From contig OZ220686.1 in NCBI GenBank assembly GCA_965116435.1, positions 1,674,001 to 1,738,000 of the forward strand: a stretch of 64,000 nucleotides of DNA. The letters are read 5' to 3'. The translations under genes and the position numbers were made by a program. Of the stretch, positions 20,001 to 26,529 are shown in pieces. Below the pieces are notes generated by a model. The model worked only from the letters and a program-made list of their open reading frames with translations, was not told where the DNA came from and did not search any database. This DNA is from VXPQ01 sp965116435 (lineage in GTDB: Bacteria; Bacteroidota; Rhodothermia; Rhodothermales; VXPQ01). Positions within the stretch are counted from its first letter, which is position 1. Every line of letters starts with the position of its first letter.

Positions 20001-20416
20001 CCGACCAGCCCGCCGTACCAGGACCAGCGGTATTCCGTGTCGGCTGCCGAGTGAATGCCCACGAAGCCGCCGCCCTTGGCAATATATTTTTCGAAGGCGG
20101 CCTGCTGCGAGTTATTCAGTACATTGCCGGTCGTGTTCAGGAAAACAACGGCGTCGAACGCCGCAAGCCCCTGATCGGAAAACATAGCGGGGTCTTCCGT
20201 GGTTGTTACCTCGAAAGGATGCGTTCGCCCCAGTTTGCGAATCGCCTCGACGCCCGCCCCGATGCTGGCGTGCCGGAATCCCTGGGTCCGGGAAAAAACG
20301 AGAATATGCGGATCGTCCCGGGCGGTCAGACCCGCAGACGGCGGACGCCCCCCTGGCCACGGCGCGTGACCGGACAAGACAAAGAGAAAAAGAAGTGAAA
20401 AAATCCCCTGCTTCAT
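17042..20416 (-). CDS. Secreted multidomain protein: ThuA-like, sugar dehydrogenase, PKD, CBM6-like and sorting domain
   Basis: 1124 residues from the ATG at 20416, with a signal peptide (MKQGIFSLLFLFVLSGHA). Domains in order: ThuA-like, about 35-255 (ILVFSRTQGFRHASI, VGIHSAADTEYRW, SWCHAYEGGRSWYTGMGH); a glucose/sorbosone-dehydrogenase beta-propeller, about 270-700 (CCHTGGSLAFGPDGNLFIATGDN; PEIYVMGVRNPFRFSID); a PKD domain, about 705-800 (VQFDASDSYDPDSSGELDY); a CBM6-like module beginning EAEHFQRSDG, about 900-1030; and a C-terminal sorting-type domain (FPNPANASVQFQY to the end) like the type IX secretion signal. Probably exported to the cell surface to oxidise or bind sugars or polyols. PorX at 40160 fits that route. 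Its start is 75 bp from the divergent cca. Confidence 0.9.
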   Translation of the reverse strand: MKQGIFSLLFLFVLSGHAPWPGGRPPSAGLTARDDPHILVFSRTQGFRHASIGAGVEAIRKLGRTHPFEVTTTEDPAMFSDQGLAAFDAVVFLNTTGNVLNNSQQAAFEKYIAKGGGFVGIHSAADTEYRWSWYGGLVGAYFASHPQIQQGTVLVPDNVHPSTASLPRRWRRVDEWYNYQSNPRGKVHVLAVLDERTYSGGSQPADHPISWCHAYEGGRSWYTGMGHTAATYSESEFLEHLQGGIAYAMGQGGDCSSTQDARYEQTVLDASPTNPMELVVTPDGVVLYVELYGTVKKYDPATGTVSVALRLDVFHEFEDGLAGIALDPAFESNGWVYLFYSPAGDEAVQHVSRFTFDGATISPQSEQVLLKIPVQREQCCHTGGSLAFGPDGNLFIATGDNTNPFESEGYAPIDERTGRGAWDAQKSSANTNDLRGKILRIKPLPDGTYAIPEGNLFPVGTDATRPEIYVMGVRNPFRFSIDPETRWLYWGDIGPDAGNYDRARGPRGHDEWNRTREAGHFGWPHCIGDNKPYLAFDFGTRRSGNVFDCVAPINASPNNTGLRNLPPAQEAWIWYPYGASDDFPQIDPGGGGRAAMTGPVYHFDPDMSSSGKLPPYFDKTLFIYEWSRNWIKEIKFDDEGDILAIQPFLPSFRFNSLIDMELGPDGALYLLEWGSDKFGRNNTDARLLRIAFTTLDKAPVAVAKASPDTGPLPLTVQFDASDSYDPDSSGELDYAWDFTNDGQIDATDPTATWTFAKAGIHNVRLTVRGPAGGEDVAVIPVVAGNSRPVVSIAEPANGSFFAWGESVPYAVRVEDAEEGVAGAGIDCQDVRTQPAIGHDDHSHAERIHSGCAGAFTLAPSHGADGSDVFYVVETTYTDRGGEANAPLTGQAISILHPLHKEAEHFQRSDGLSIVSSHDVQGLQTVSGITSGEYLVLDPANLAGVKAVSYRFNPTIAGTRISVHADSLDGQQISTVLIADAHTDKRYIDVRAPIVDPRGTRALYFVFENDARTTLLGFLNYVDFLRETVTSASITPPEVQNTFSPPFPNPANASVQFQYALREPQHVRIEVYTILGARVALLVDEVQRAGAHNLTMQTSHLVSGAYICRIRIGQEGLYRGFMIAR

Positions 20417-20490
20417 CCGATCGGATATCCGTAGCCCACGTTTGCGAGTATTCTGAGGGCATGTAACCGTGCGATCATGCAGTATGTTCA

Positions 20491-22176
20491 ATGCATCTCC
20501 AGAAAGACATAACATCCGGGCTGACCGACGCCTTGCGCAAGGGTCCTTTCGCCTCCCTGTTGCGCACGGTGGGGAATGTGGCCGACCGGGAGCGCATGGA
20601 CGTATGGCTGGTGGGCGGGGCCGTGCGCGATATGCTCCTGAAAAGGGCCATCCCGGAACTGGATTTCGTCACGGTCGGGCCGGGCAGCGGCATTCGCCTG
20701 GCCAAGGCGCTGGCGAAAGAACTGGGCGGACGCACCGTACATGTCTACAAGACCTATGGAACCGCCGCGATTCGCGTACCGAGGCCGCCCGGACCGGGGA
20801 GACACGGGAATTTCAAGGCGGGCAAGGCGCTTTCGCTGGAATTCGTGGGAGCGCGCCGGGAAAGTTACCGCCGCGAATCCAGAAAACCGATCGTGGAAGA
20901 CGGCTCGCTGATGGACGACCTGCACCGCCGCGATTTCACGATCAACGCCATGGCGGTCGCCATCAACCCGGGTCGTTTCGGAACGCTGGAGGACCCGTTC
21001 GATGGCCAGGCGGATTTGCGGAAGAACCTGCTCCGCACCCCGCTCGACCCCGACGTTACGTTCGAAGACGATCCGCTCCGGATGGTTCGGGCCGCGCGAT
21101 TCGCCACCCGGCTACGGTTTCAGGTGGATGCGCAGGCGCTGGACGCCATGCGGCGAAAGGCCGGACGCATCGCCATCGTGAGTAGGGAGCGCATTACGGA
21201 CGAATTGCAAAAGATCGTTTGCGCCGAATGGCCCTCGATCGGGTTCCGGATTCTTTTCGAGACGGGCCTGCTGAAACACATTCTGCCGCCGCTGGCCGCG
21301 TTGCAGGGCGTCGAAACCGTGGACGGCCACCGGCACAAGGACAATTTCTTTCATACGCTGCAGGTGCTCGACAATCTTTCGGAGATGACGGCGGACCGGG
21401 ACGGGGAGACCACCTGCTATTTGCGCTGGGCGGCCCTGTTGCACGACATCGGCAAGCCCCGCGCCAAACGCCTGTTGCGCGGCGCGGGATGGACCTTTCA
21501 CGGACATGAGGAAATCGGCGCCCGCATGATTCCCGGCCTGTTCAAAAAACTGCGGCTTCCCGCCGGGGAGCAGGTAAAATACGTGCAGAAGCTGATCCGC
21601 CTGCACCACCGTCCCGTTTCTCTGGTGGACCACGAGGTGACCGACTCCGCCGTGCGGCGGCTCCTCTTCGAGGCCGGAGACGATATCGACGATCTGATGA
21701 CGCTGGTTCGGGCGGACATTACGTCGAAAAATCCGCGGCGCGTCCAGCGCTATCTTGCGGCGTTCGATCTCGTGGAGGAAAAAATGCAGCGGGTGGAGGA
21801 AAAGGATCGCCTGCGCAATTTCAGCCCTCCCGTGGACGGGCGCGAAATTATGGACACGCTGGGCGTGGGGGAGTCCGTGACCGTAGGCATCGTCAAGGAA
21901 ACGATCCGGGAAGCGATTCTGGAGGGAGAGATTCCCAACGAACACGACGCCGCGTTCCAGTTGATGATGGACATCAAGGACGACGCCCTGCGGCGCGGCG
22001 CCCTCTTTGAGGAGTTCATCGCCGGCCTGAAGGGGCCGGAGAACGCGGCTATCGGCGCAATCAAGGAAGCCGTGTTTTTTGGAGATGTGCCTGAGGACCG
22101 GGCCGCCGCCTGGCAGTATCTGACGGACATCAAGAACCGCAAGACGGAACATCTTCGGCGGAAAAACGGGGAATGA
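20491..22176 (+). CDS. cca: CCA-adding tRNA nucleotidyltransferase / poly(A) polymerase family with HD domain
   Basis: 561 residues. The class II nucleotidyltransferase head has VWLVGGAVRDMLL and the metal-binding ELDFVTV (near residues 39-61), then DLHRRDFTINAMA, the EDDPLRMVRAARFATR fingers region and an HD phosphohydrolase domain (HRHKDNFFHT; LLHDIGKPRAK). Adds CCA to tRNA 3' ends or poly(A) to RNA; the family cannot be split by eye. The protein is longer than usual. The extra C-terminus (about 450-561) appears to carry a helical module twice: VGIVKETIREAILEGEIPN...AAFQLMMDIKD, and again IGAIKEAVFFGDVPED...AAWQYLTDIKN. Confidence 0.9.
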   Translation: MHLQKDITSGLTDALRKGPFASLLRTVGNVADRERMDVWLVGGAVRDMLLKRAIPELDFVTVGPGSGIRLAKALAKELGGRTVHVYKTYGTAAIRVPRPPGPGRHGNFKAGKALSLEFVGARRESYRRESRKPIVEDGSLMDDLHRRDFTINAMAVAINPGRFGTLEDPFDGQADLRKNLLRTPLDPDVTFEDDPLRMVRAARFATRLRFQVDAQALDAMRRKAGRIAIVSRERITDELQKIVCAEWPSIGFRILFETGLLKHILPPLAALQGVETVDGHRHKDNFFHTLQVLDNLSEMTADRDGETTCYLRWAALLHDIGKPRAKRLLRGAGWTFHGHEEIGARMIPGLFKKLRLPAGEQVKYVQKLIRLHHRPVSLVDHEVTDSAVRRLLFEAGDDIDDLMTLVRADITSKNPRRVQRYLAAFDLVEEKMQRVEEKDRLRNFSPPVDGREIMDTLGVGESVTVGIVKETIREAILEGEIPNEHDAAFQLMMDIKDDALRRGALFEEFIAGLKGPENAAIGAIKEAVFFGDVPEDRAAAWQYLTDIKNRKTEHLRRKNGE

Positions 22177-22393
22177 GGCGCCTGGCCGGGCCTGATGGGT
22201 GGGCGAAGCCTGGCTCGCACGCTCCATAGCCTCCGGCGAAAATAAATTTTCCCAAACGAGTTATGTTCGGGACAGAAATGTGTCTATGGGGGTAGCGAAT
22301 GGGGCAAAATGGCCCCGTCGATCCACGAGCGCATGTGCGGCGGAACCGCCGCCGCGCGCATAGAGTATCCACCCCAAGCCTCCAGAAAAAACC

Positions 22394-22915
22394 ATGGCTG
22401 ACACGCTTGCCATAGCCCACAACCTTACCGCCGCAGGGATCACGCAATCCCATGCCGAAGCGATTGCGAACGTCCTCGGGCAGCGACACGGAGACATCGC
22501 CACGAAAGACTTCGTGCGTAGCCAAACAAGCACCGTACGGGCGGAAATAAGCGCCTTGCGGGGAGACATGAATGCGGAAATAGGCGCCTTACGGGGCGAC
22601 ATGAATGCAGAAATAGGCACCTTGCGGGGAGAAATAAACGCCTTGCGAAGTGACATGAATGCAGAAACAGGTGCCTTGCGGGGAGAAATAGGCGCCTTGC
22701 GAGCTGACATGAATGCGGAAATAGGCGCCTTGCGAAGTGACATGAATGCGGAAACAGGCGCCTTGCGGGGAGAAATAAACACCTTGCGAGCTGACATGAA
22801 TGCAGCAATGAGCGCCCTGGAGACCCGGCTTGTGCGCTGGATAGTCGGAACGGGCATTGCGCTTACCGGGATCATGTCCGCCGCCTTCTTCGCCGTGTTG
22901 CAATTCATGCCGTAA
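22394..22915 (+). CDS. Coiled-coil membrane-anchored protein with 7/11-residue repeats (DUF1640-like)
   Basis: 173 residues. The N-terminal motif (MADTLAIAHNLTAAG...HAEAIANVL, about 1-30) recurs twice in the small protein at 27966. Residues 55-141 are a pure coiled coil made of LRxDMNAExGA (11-residue) and LRGEINA (7-residue) units in the order 11-11-7-11-7-11-11-7-11. A single C-terminal membrane helix (WIVGTGIALTGIMSAAFFAVL) follows LETRLVR. The head-coil-anchor layout resembles the DUF1640/CCDC90 family, anchored at its C-terminus. Function is unknown in bacteria. The near-identical repeats imply recent copy-number change. A small two-helix protein gene follows 18 bp later. Confidence 0.82.
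   Translation: MADTLAIAHNLTAAGITQSHAEAIANVLGQRHGDIATKDFVRSQTSTVRAEISALRGDMNAEIGALRGDMNAEIGTLRGEINALRSDMNAETGALRGEIGALRADMNAEIGALRSDMNAETGALRGEINTLRADMNAAMSALETRLVRWIVGTGIALTGIMSAAFFAVLQFMP
22556..22816 (+). repeat. In-frame 33/21-bp repeats encoding the coiled coil
   Basis: Nine units of 33 or 21 bp, in the order 33-33-21-33-21-33-33-21-33, encode the coiled coil of the gene at 22394. Units such as those starting TTGCGAAGTGACATGAATGC are nearly identical in DNA, so the array is prone to slippage or unequal exchange. Confidence 0.85.
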
Positions 22916-22933
22916 ACCAGACAAACGTCCAGT

Positions 22934-23257
22934 ATGGCGAAAAAAACACATCCGAACGCTATTGTAATCGAGCCGGTAGAATTATCCGGCCCCAAACTGT
23001 CCACGGCGCGCAAAATGGCCAAGGCGTGTTTTTACCTGTTTGCATGCCTTTCAGGTCTCTCGCCCATTATCGCCATGGTAACCTGGGGAGCAACGGGGTC
23101 TGGGGCCACCGGCTGGGTTGTCTTTTTCATAACCGGTTTGTCCTGCTTTCTTGCAAGCACCCTGTTCGCCTGTCTGTTCTGGCTTCTGTCGAACCAGGAA
23201 GATAATCTGCCGCAGCAAGAAGATAGTCTGCCGCAGCAAGAAGAGAATACGTCTTGA
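22934..23257 (+). CDS. Small two-helix membrane protein
   Basis: 107 residues with two membrane segments, about 28-50 (ACFYLFACLSGLSPIIAMVTW) and 58-85 (TGWVVFFITGLSCFLASTLFA), and a short tail with the tandem repeat EDNLPQQ/EDSLPQQ/EENTS, encoded by a duplicated 21-bp unit. It begins 18 bp after the coiled-coil gene, same strand, so the two are probably one operon. No family recognised; function unknown. Confidence 0.7.
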   Translation: MAKKTHPNAIVIEPVELSGPKLSTARKMAKACFYLFACLSGLSPIIAMVTWGATGSGATGWVVFFITGLSCFLASTLFACLFWLLSNQEDNLPQQEDSLPQQEENTS

Positions 23258-23300
23258 AAACCAGTAGGGATGGACGGGGTACGGGCCTGCTGTTCTCAGC

Positions 23301-24536
23301 CTACTCCATCCGGGACAACAATTCCTTGCATCCCTGCACGCGGGCGCCTTCCCGCAAGGCCAAGCACTGATCGATGGCCTCCAGAATATGCGGAGAGAAT
23401 CTGTCCTGGCCCAGCGTTCGCGCCGGCGGCATCGGGTCTTCCTCTCCCTGAAATACGGCATAGGCGCGCTGTTCCGCCCGCATGGGATTTGGCGGATCAA
23501 AAGGCTTGTTGCCCCCTGCCACCATGCGCCACATCACTGCTCCGACGCCGTACATATCTGTCCAGGGCCCCAAAACGCCCTGGGCAACCTGCTCAAGCGC
23601 CGCATAGCCCTGGCTGAAAGGCGCGAACGACTTGCTATGTAGCGCAAATTCCTGTTTCGCCGCTCCGAAATTTATAAGCACAGGGCTGTTATCCTTCCGG
23701 CGAATAAATATGTTGGCGGGCTTGATGTCCCGATGCAGCACGCCCGCCTCGTGCACCCGATCCAGCCCTTCAAGCAAAGGAATTGTTACGGTAAGCAGGT
23801 CCGCCTGGTCGAAAGGACGGGCCTCAACCTCGCGGGCGAACAGCAGTTCCGCAAGGGTCATGCCTTCTTCCAGGTCCATCACAAGATAGGCCGTTCCATT
23901 GTCCCGAAAGAAATCCCGGCAAGAGACGACATTAGGGTGCGTTCGAAAACGGATGAGCTGCCGGGCTTCGTCCAGAAACCGATCCAGTCCTTCTTCGAAC
24001 AACTTGCTGGCGTTCGTATTCAGGGGGTGGACGGATTGCCCCTCCCGCACGGCCAGTTCCTCGGGAAGATATTCCTTGACGGCCACGGGACCCAGTTCTT
24101 GATGCCGGGCCCGGTACACGACACCTACGCCGCCATGTCCCAGTTCCCCCTCCACGGTATAGACTCCGTGTAAAACCGAGCCGATCGGCAACGCATTGCG
24201 AGATACGCCTTGCGCCAGCAGACGGCTTTGTGCTTGCGTAGCAATGCGGGGCGGCGGCGGTTCCGGCAACATGCCCGACAGCCCAGAATAACTCTGCGGC
24301 GATCGGAGCTGTACCTGCACCTGCACAGGCTTGGGCAGCATGGACACCGCCAATTTCCATGCTACCCAGATTGGGACAAGGTCTACGATGGCATATTCGA
24401 TGGAGCCCGTTACGATAGCCACGACGCTCGTGATTTGCGCAACCCTCGTGGTTATTTTTCTGTTTCTCGTTATTATCGCCGCCGCCAAAACAGGGATGGC
24501 GTGTACGGCGGCGATAAGCAGGACCTGAAAAGACAT
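23301..24536 (-). CDS. Ser/Thr protein kinase-like protein with DFG changed to NFG
   Basis: 411 residues. Residues 5-22 and about 36-66 are hydrophobic (membrane anchor), followed by a Pro-rich linker. The kinase domain starts near 120: glycine loop LGHGGVGVVY (132-141), ATP Lys154 (VAVKEYL), catalytic HRD at 268-270, Asn275 (KPANIF). The metal-binding DFG is NFG: residue 289 is Asn (codon AAT at 23672-23670). Helix F (WTDMYGVGAVMWRMV) and the activation segment (FSQGYAALEQ) look normal. Loss of the DFG Asp usually cripples Mg-ATP use, so this may be a pseudokinase or an atypical kinase. No dedicated sensor domain is attached. It converges with the small membrane gene. Confidence 0.88.
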   Translation of the reverse strand: MSFQVLLIAAVHAIPVLAAAIITRNRKITTRVAQITSVVAIVTGSIEYAIVDLVPIWVAWKLAVSMLPKPVQVQVQLRSPQSYSGLSGMLPEPPPPRIATQAQSRLLAQGVSRNALPIGSVLHGVYTVEGELGHGGVGVVYRARHQELGPVAVKEYLPEELAVREGQSVHPLNTNASKLFEEGLDRFLDEARQLIRFRTHPNVVSCRDFFRDNGTAYLVMDLEEGMTLAELLFAREVEARPFDQADLLTVTIPLLEGLDRVHEAGVLHRDIKPANIFIRRKDNSPVLINFGAAKQEFALHSKSFAPFSQGYAALEQVAQGVLGPWTDMYGVGAVMWRMVAGGNKPFDPPNPMRAEQRAYAVFQGEEDPMPPARTLGQDRFSPHILEAIDQCLALREGARVQGCKELLSRME

Positions 24537-24733
24537 GGGAGCCCATCCGGGGTTGATCGTATCGGAATAAGGCTACAATATATGTCCTACATTTTGTAAA
24601 ATCTTTTATGCCGAGTAGCGGATGTAGTCGGCGAGGTCCGCCAGCGTGCTTTCGCCTTGAAGACGGGGCTGTGGGTTCTACGGGTGCGTTTGGACAGGGG
24701 ATGTCTCTCTGCGTTGGCTGGATTGGAATAAGA
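24537..24733. other. Gap between kinase and TonB-domain gene
   Basis: 197 bp that should hold the promoter of the minus-strand kinase. An ATTTTGTAAAAT near-palindrome sits around 24591-24603. Nothing else recognised. Confidence 0.3.
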
Positions 24734-25240
24734 TCACAGTGTATATAATTTGAACGTAATAGGAATCTCCATCTCCATTGGAACGACCTTGCGATTCCAA
24801 TCGCCGTCCATCGTCATTTCAGTTCTGACACCCGGTTTGAATCGCGACGAACGCACGACACGCAGGGCTTCCTCGTCGCAGCCGCCTCCGACGCTTTCCA
24901 CAACGACAGCCTGCTCTACATAGCCTTGCTCGTTCACGACAAAGGTTATCTTCACTACGCCCTGAATCCCGTTCGCGAAGGCAGCCTCGGGATACCGTAC
25001 TTGCTCTTGCAGATTTCGGATTCCGCCAATAAGTTCGGGGAACTTCAGGATCGTCGGAAGTCCAATGGAGGACAAAGGTAGACGCTGCCCGGCGTACGGT
25101 CGAGGCAATTCTTCCAGCGGGGCGTAGCGTACGGGCTGCAAGCGAGGCGCCGCGTGCAACAGCGCCTGCGCTTGCGTTTCCGAAGATACAATGCTGGCCA
25201 AGGCTACCCCAAGAATCAGGGCTGGAACAAGGTATCGCAT
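24734..25240 (-). CDS. TonB C-terminal-domain protein with signal peptide
   Basis: 168 residues. A cleavable signal peptide (MRYLVPALILGVALASIVSS..TQAQA) replaces the usual TonB membrane anchor and proline-rich linker. Residues about 75-168 are a TonB C-terminal domain: QVRYPEAAFANGIQGVVKITFVV, NEQGYVEQAVVVESVGGGCDEEAL, then RSSRFKPG. Classical TonB spans the periplasm to energise outer-membrane receptors; without an anchor this is more likely a soluble periplasmic or lipid-free relative, or it partners an ExbB/D complex elsewhere. No exbB/exbD is in the window. Confidence 0.83.
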   Translation of the reverse strand: MRYLVPALILGVALASIVSSETQAQALLHAAPRLQPVRYAPLEELPRPYAGQRLPLSSIGLPTILKFPELIGGIRNLQEQVRYPEAAFANGIQGVVKITFVVNEQGYVEQAVVVESVGGGCDEEALRVVRSSRFKPGVRTEMTMDGDWNRKVVPMEMEIPITFKLYTL

Positions 25241-25283
25241 GGGTTCGGAGGGTTGCCGCGTGCGGACCGAAACCCCTGCCGTG

Positions 25284-26141
25284 TCAGGAATTGATACGGT
25301 CCGCCTTCACCTTGCCATGCTCGTCCATGATCGGTTCGATCTTGTCCCGGCGTTCCGGGCTATGGCGTTCGCCTGTGGGCTCGCCCTGGCGTTCAGCAAG
25401 TTCGCGGGCATGGCGACGGCTCAATGCCTTCATGAAACCGCTCGTCTGGTGCTGCTTCTCGTGCGTCATTGATTCAGAGGTCTGGGGAAATGGAAAGCTT
25501 GTTGATCCAGAACGGGATGAAGATATCGGTGTTCCGAGGGAATACTCTCCCGCCGACGGATCGGAGGGGGTTTCGCTGTTCGGGAGTGCAGCGGCGAGAG
25601 CCTCCGCCGCGTCCTCCTTCGCCTCCACTCCTGCCGAATCCCCCAAATCCTCCATCGCTTCGTGCGCCGCCGCCCGCGCATCCGAAAACGAACCCCCAAA
25701 CCGCAACGTTTTCCACCACGTCCAGACCGCCGCTCGCTGCGCTTTCCGCTCTTTCGAGCGCACGGATTCGAGCCGTTCCGCTAACATTTCCCTGTTCTTT
25801 TCCGCTTCTGCTCGCTGTGCCTCATCTACACCCCGCAATGCCGCCCAAACAGCCGAAAGCGAACCTCCAAACCGAACCAATCCCCACGCTTCCTTCGCCG
25901 CCCTGCGCCTTGCCCGCACTTCCAGCCGCAACGCTTTCCGCGCTTTCGCCCGCGCCTCTGCCCCCTCATCCCACTTTTCCTTCAGAGCATACAGAAACAA
26001 GAAGCCGATAAACAGGATCGCCCCGGCCAAAACAACAATTCCACCAATCAAGTCAACCGTATCAAAAATGTCCAAAGCGTTTACGAGCGTTTGTTTCGGG
26101 GGCGAGAGAAATATACGGCACGCGCACGGATCTTCGGACAA
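25284..26141 (-). CDS. Hypothetical anchored protein with internal RFGGS repeat
   Basis: 285 residues if it starts at the TTG at 26141; a TTG at 26075 (LDIFDTVDLIGG) is an alternative and no ATG precedes the membrane helix. A single helix (GGIVVLAGAILFIGFLFLY) is followed by a long charged helical region. The segment AAKEAWGLVRFGGSLSAVWA is echoed about 55 residues later by AVWTWWKTLRFGGSFSDARA, an internal duplication. The C-terminus is hydrophilic and His/Arg/Glu-rich. Amphipathic, coherent composition makes it a likely real gene in preference to the open frame on the opposite strand. Function unknown. Confidence 0.6.
   Translation of the reverse strand: MSEDPCACRIFLSPPKQTLVNALDIFDTVDLIGGIVVLAGAILFIGFLFLYALKEKWDEGAEARAKARKALRLEVRARRRAAKEAWGLVRFGGSLSAVWAALRGVDEAQRAEAEKNREMLAERLESVRSKERKAQRAAVWTWWKTLRFGGSFSDARAAAHEAMEDLGDSAGVEAKEDAAEALAAALPNSETPSDPSAGEYSLGTPISSSRSGSTSFPFPQTSESMTHEKQHQTSGFMKALSRRHARELAERQGEPTGERHSPERRDKIEPIMDEHGKVKADRINS
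25540..25613. repeat. Imperfect direct repeat, copy 1 (within gene)
   Basis: About 74 bp around ACGGATCGGAGGGGGT...CGCTGTTCGGG recur with scattered differences at 26140-26212, just upstream of the same gene. This copy encodes the PNSETPSDP region of the hypothetical membrane protein. Confidence 0.6.
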
Positions 26142-26212
26142 ACACTCTCCCCGCCTACGGATCGGAGGGGGTTCGCTGTTCGGGGCTGCTGCGTCCCATG
26201 CCTCCGCCGCCA
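26140..26212. repeat. Imperfect direct repeat, copy 2 (upstream of gene)
   Basis: Second copy of the repeat at 25540-25613. On the minus strand it reads as the end of a lost relative of the downstream gene (PNSEPPPIRRRG in frame), suggesting a decayed tandem paralogue. Confidence 0.55.
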
Positions 26213-26364
26213 GCGGCTCTAATCATCGCCAGCGGCTATTCTTGCCAACCAGAAGGCCCGCAAAGGTTCCGCCCCCGAAACCACCGCGCCCCCAGAAAGG
26301 TATGCATTCCCGTGCATGAAAATTCCGGGCCAACTATCCCTAAACCGCATCGCAACAAAACACC

Positions 26365-26460
26365 ATGGAAATTAACACAGACCTGGTGCTTGGCATCTGC
26401 ATCGGCGCGGGACTCACCGCACTGCTCAATGTCATCCGTGACGCCATGAAATCGTCGTAA
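26365..26460 (+). CDS. 31-residue membrane micropeptide (putative)
   Basis: The frame ATG to TAA encodes MEINTDLVLGICIGAGLTAL followed by LNVIRDAMKSS: a short acidic N-terminus, one hydrophobic helix with small residues (GICIGAGLTALL) and a basic end, a layout common for small single-pass membrane proteins. It lies 70 bp before the antiporter gene on the same strand. Support is only the ATG, the membrane-like composition and the position; it could be chance. Confidence 0.4.
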   Translation: MEINTDLVLGICIGAGLTALLNVIRDAMKSS

Positions 26461-26529
26461 GCGTCAGACCAACCTCTTTTTTTTCACCCCTCCCCTGCCC
26501 CGGAAATATTCCGGCCTCCCCCAGACCCA

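Noticed and set aside
25291..26319. Plus-strand 342-codon frame opposite the 25284 protein
   Set aside because: Ser/Ala/Arg-rich without a membrane-helix or motif; the minus frame has a clean membrane helix and an internal repeat. Still the least certain strand choice in the window.
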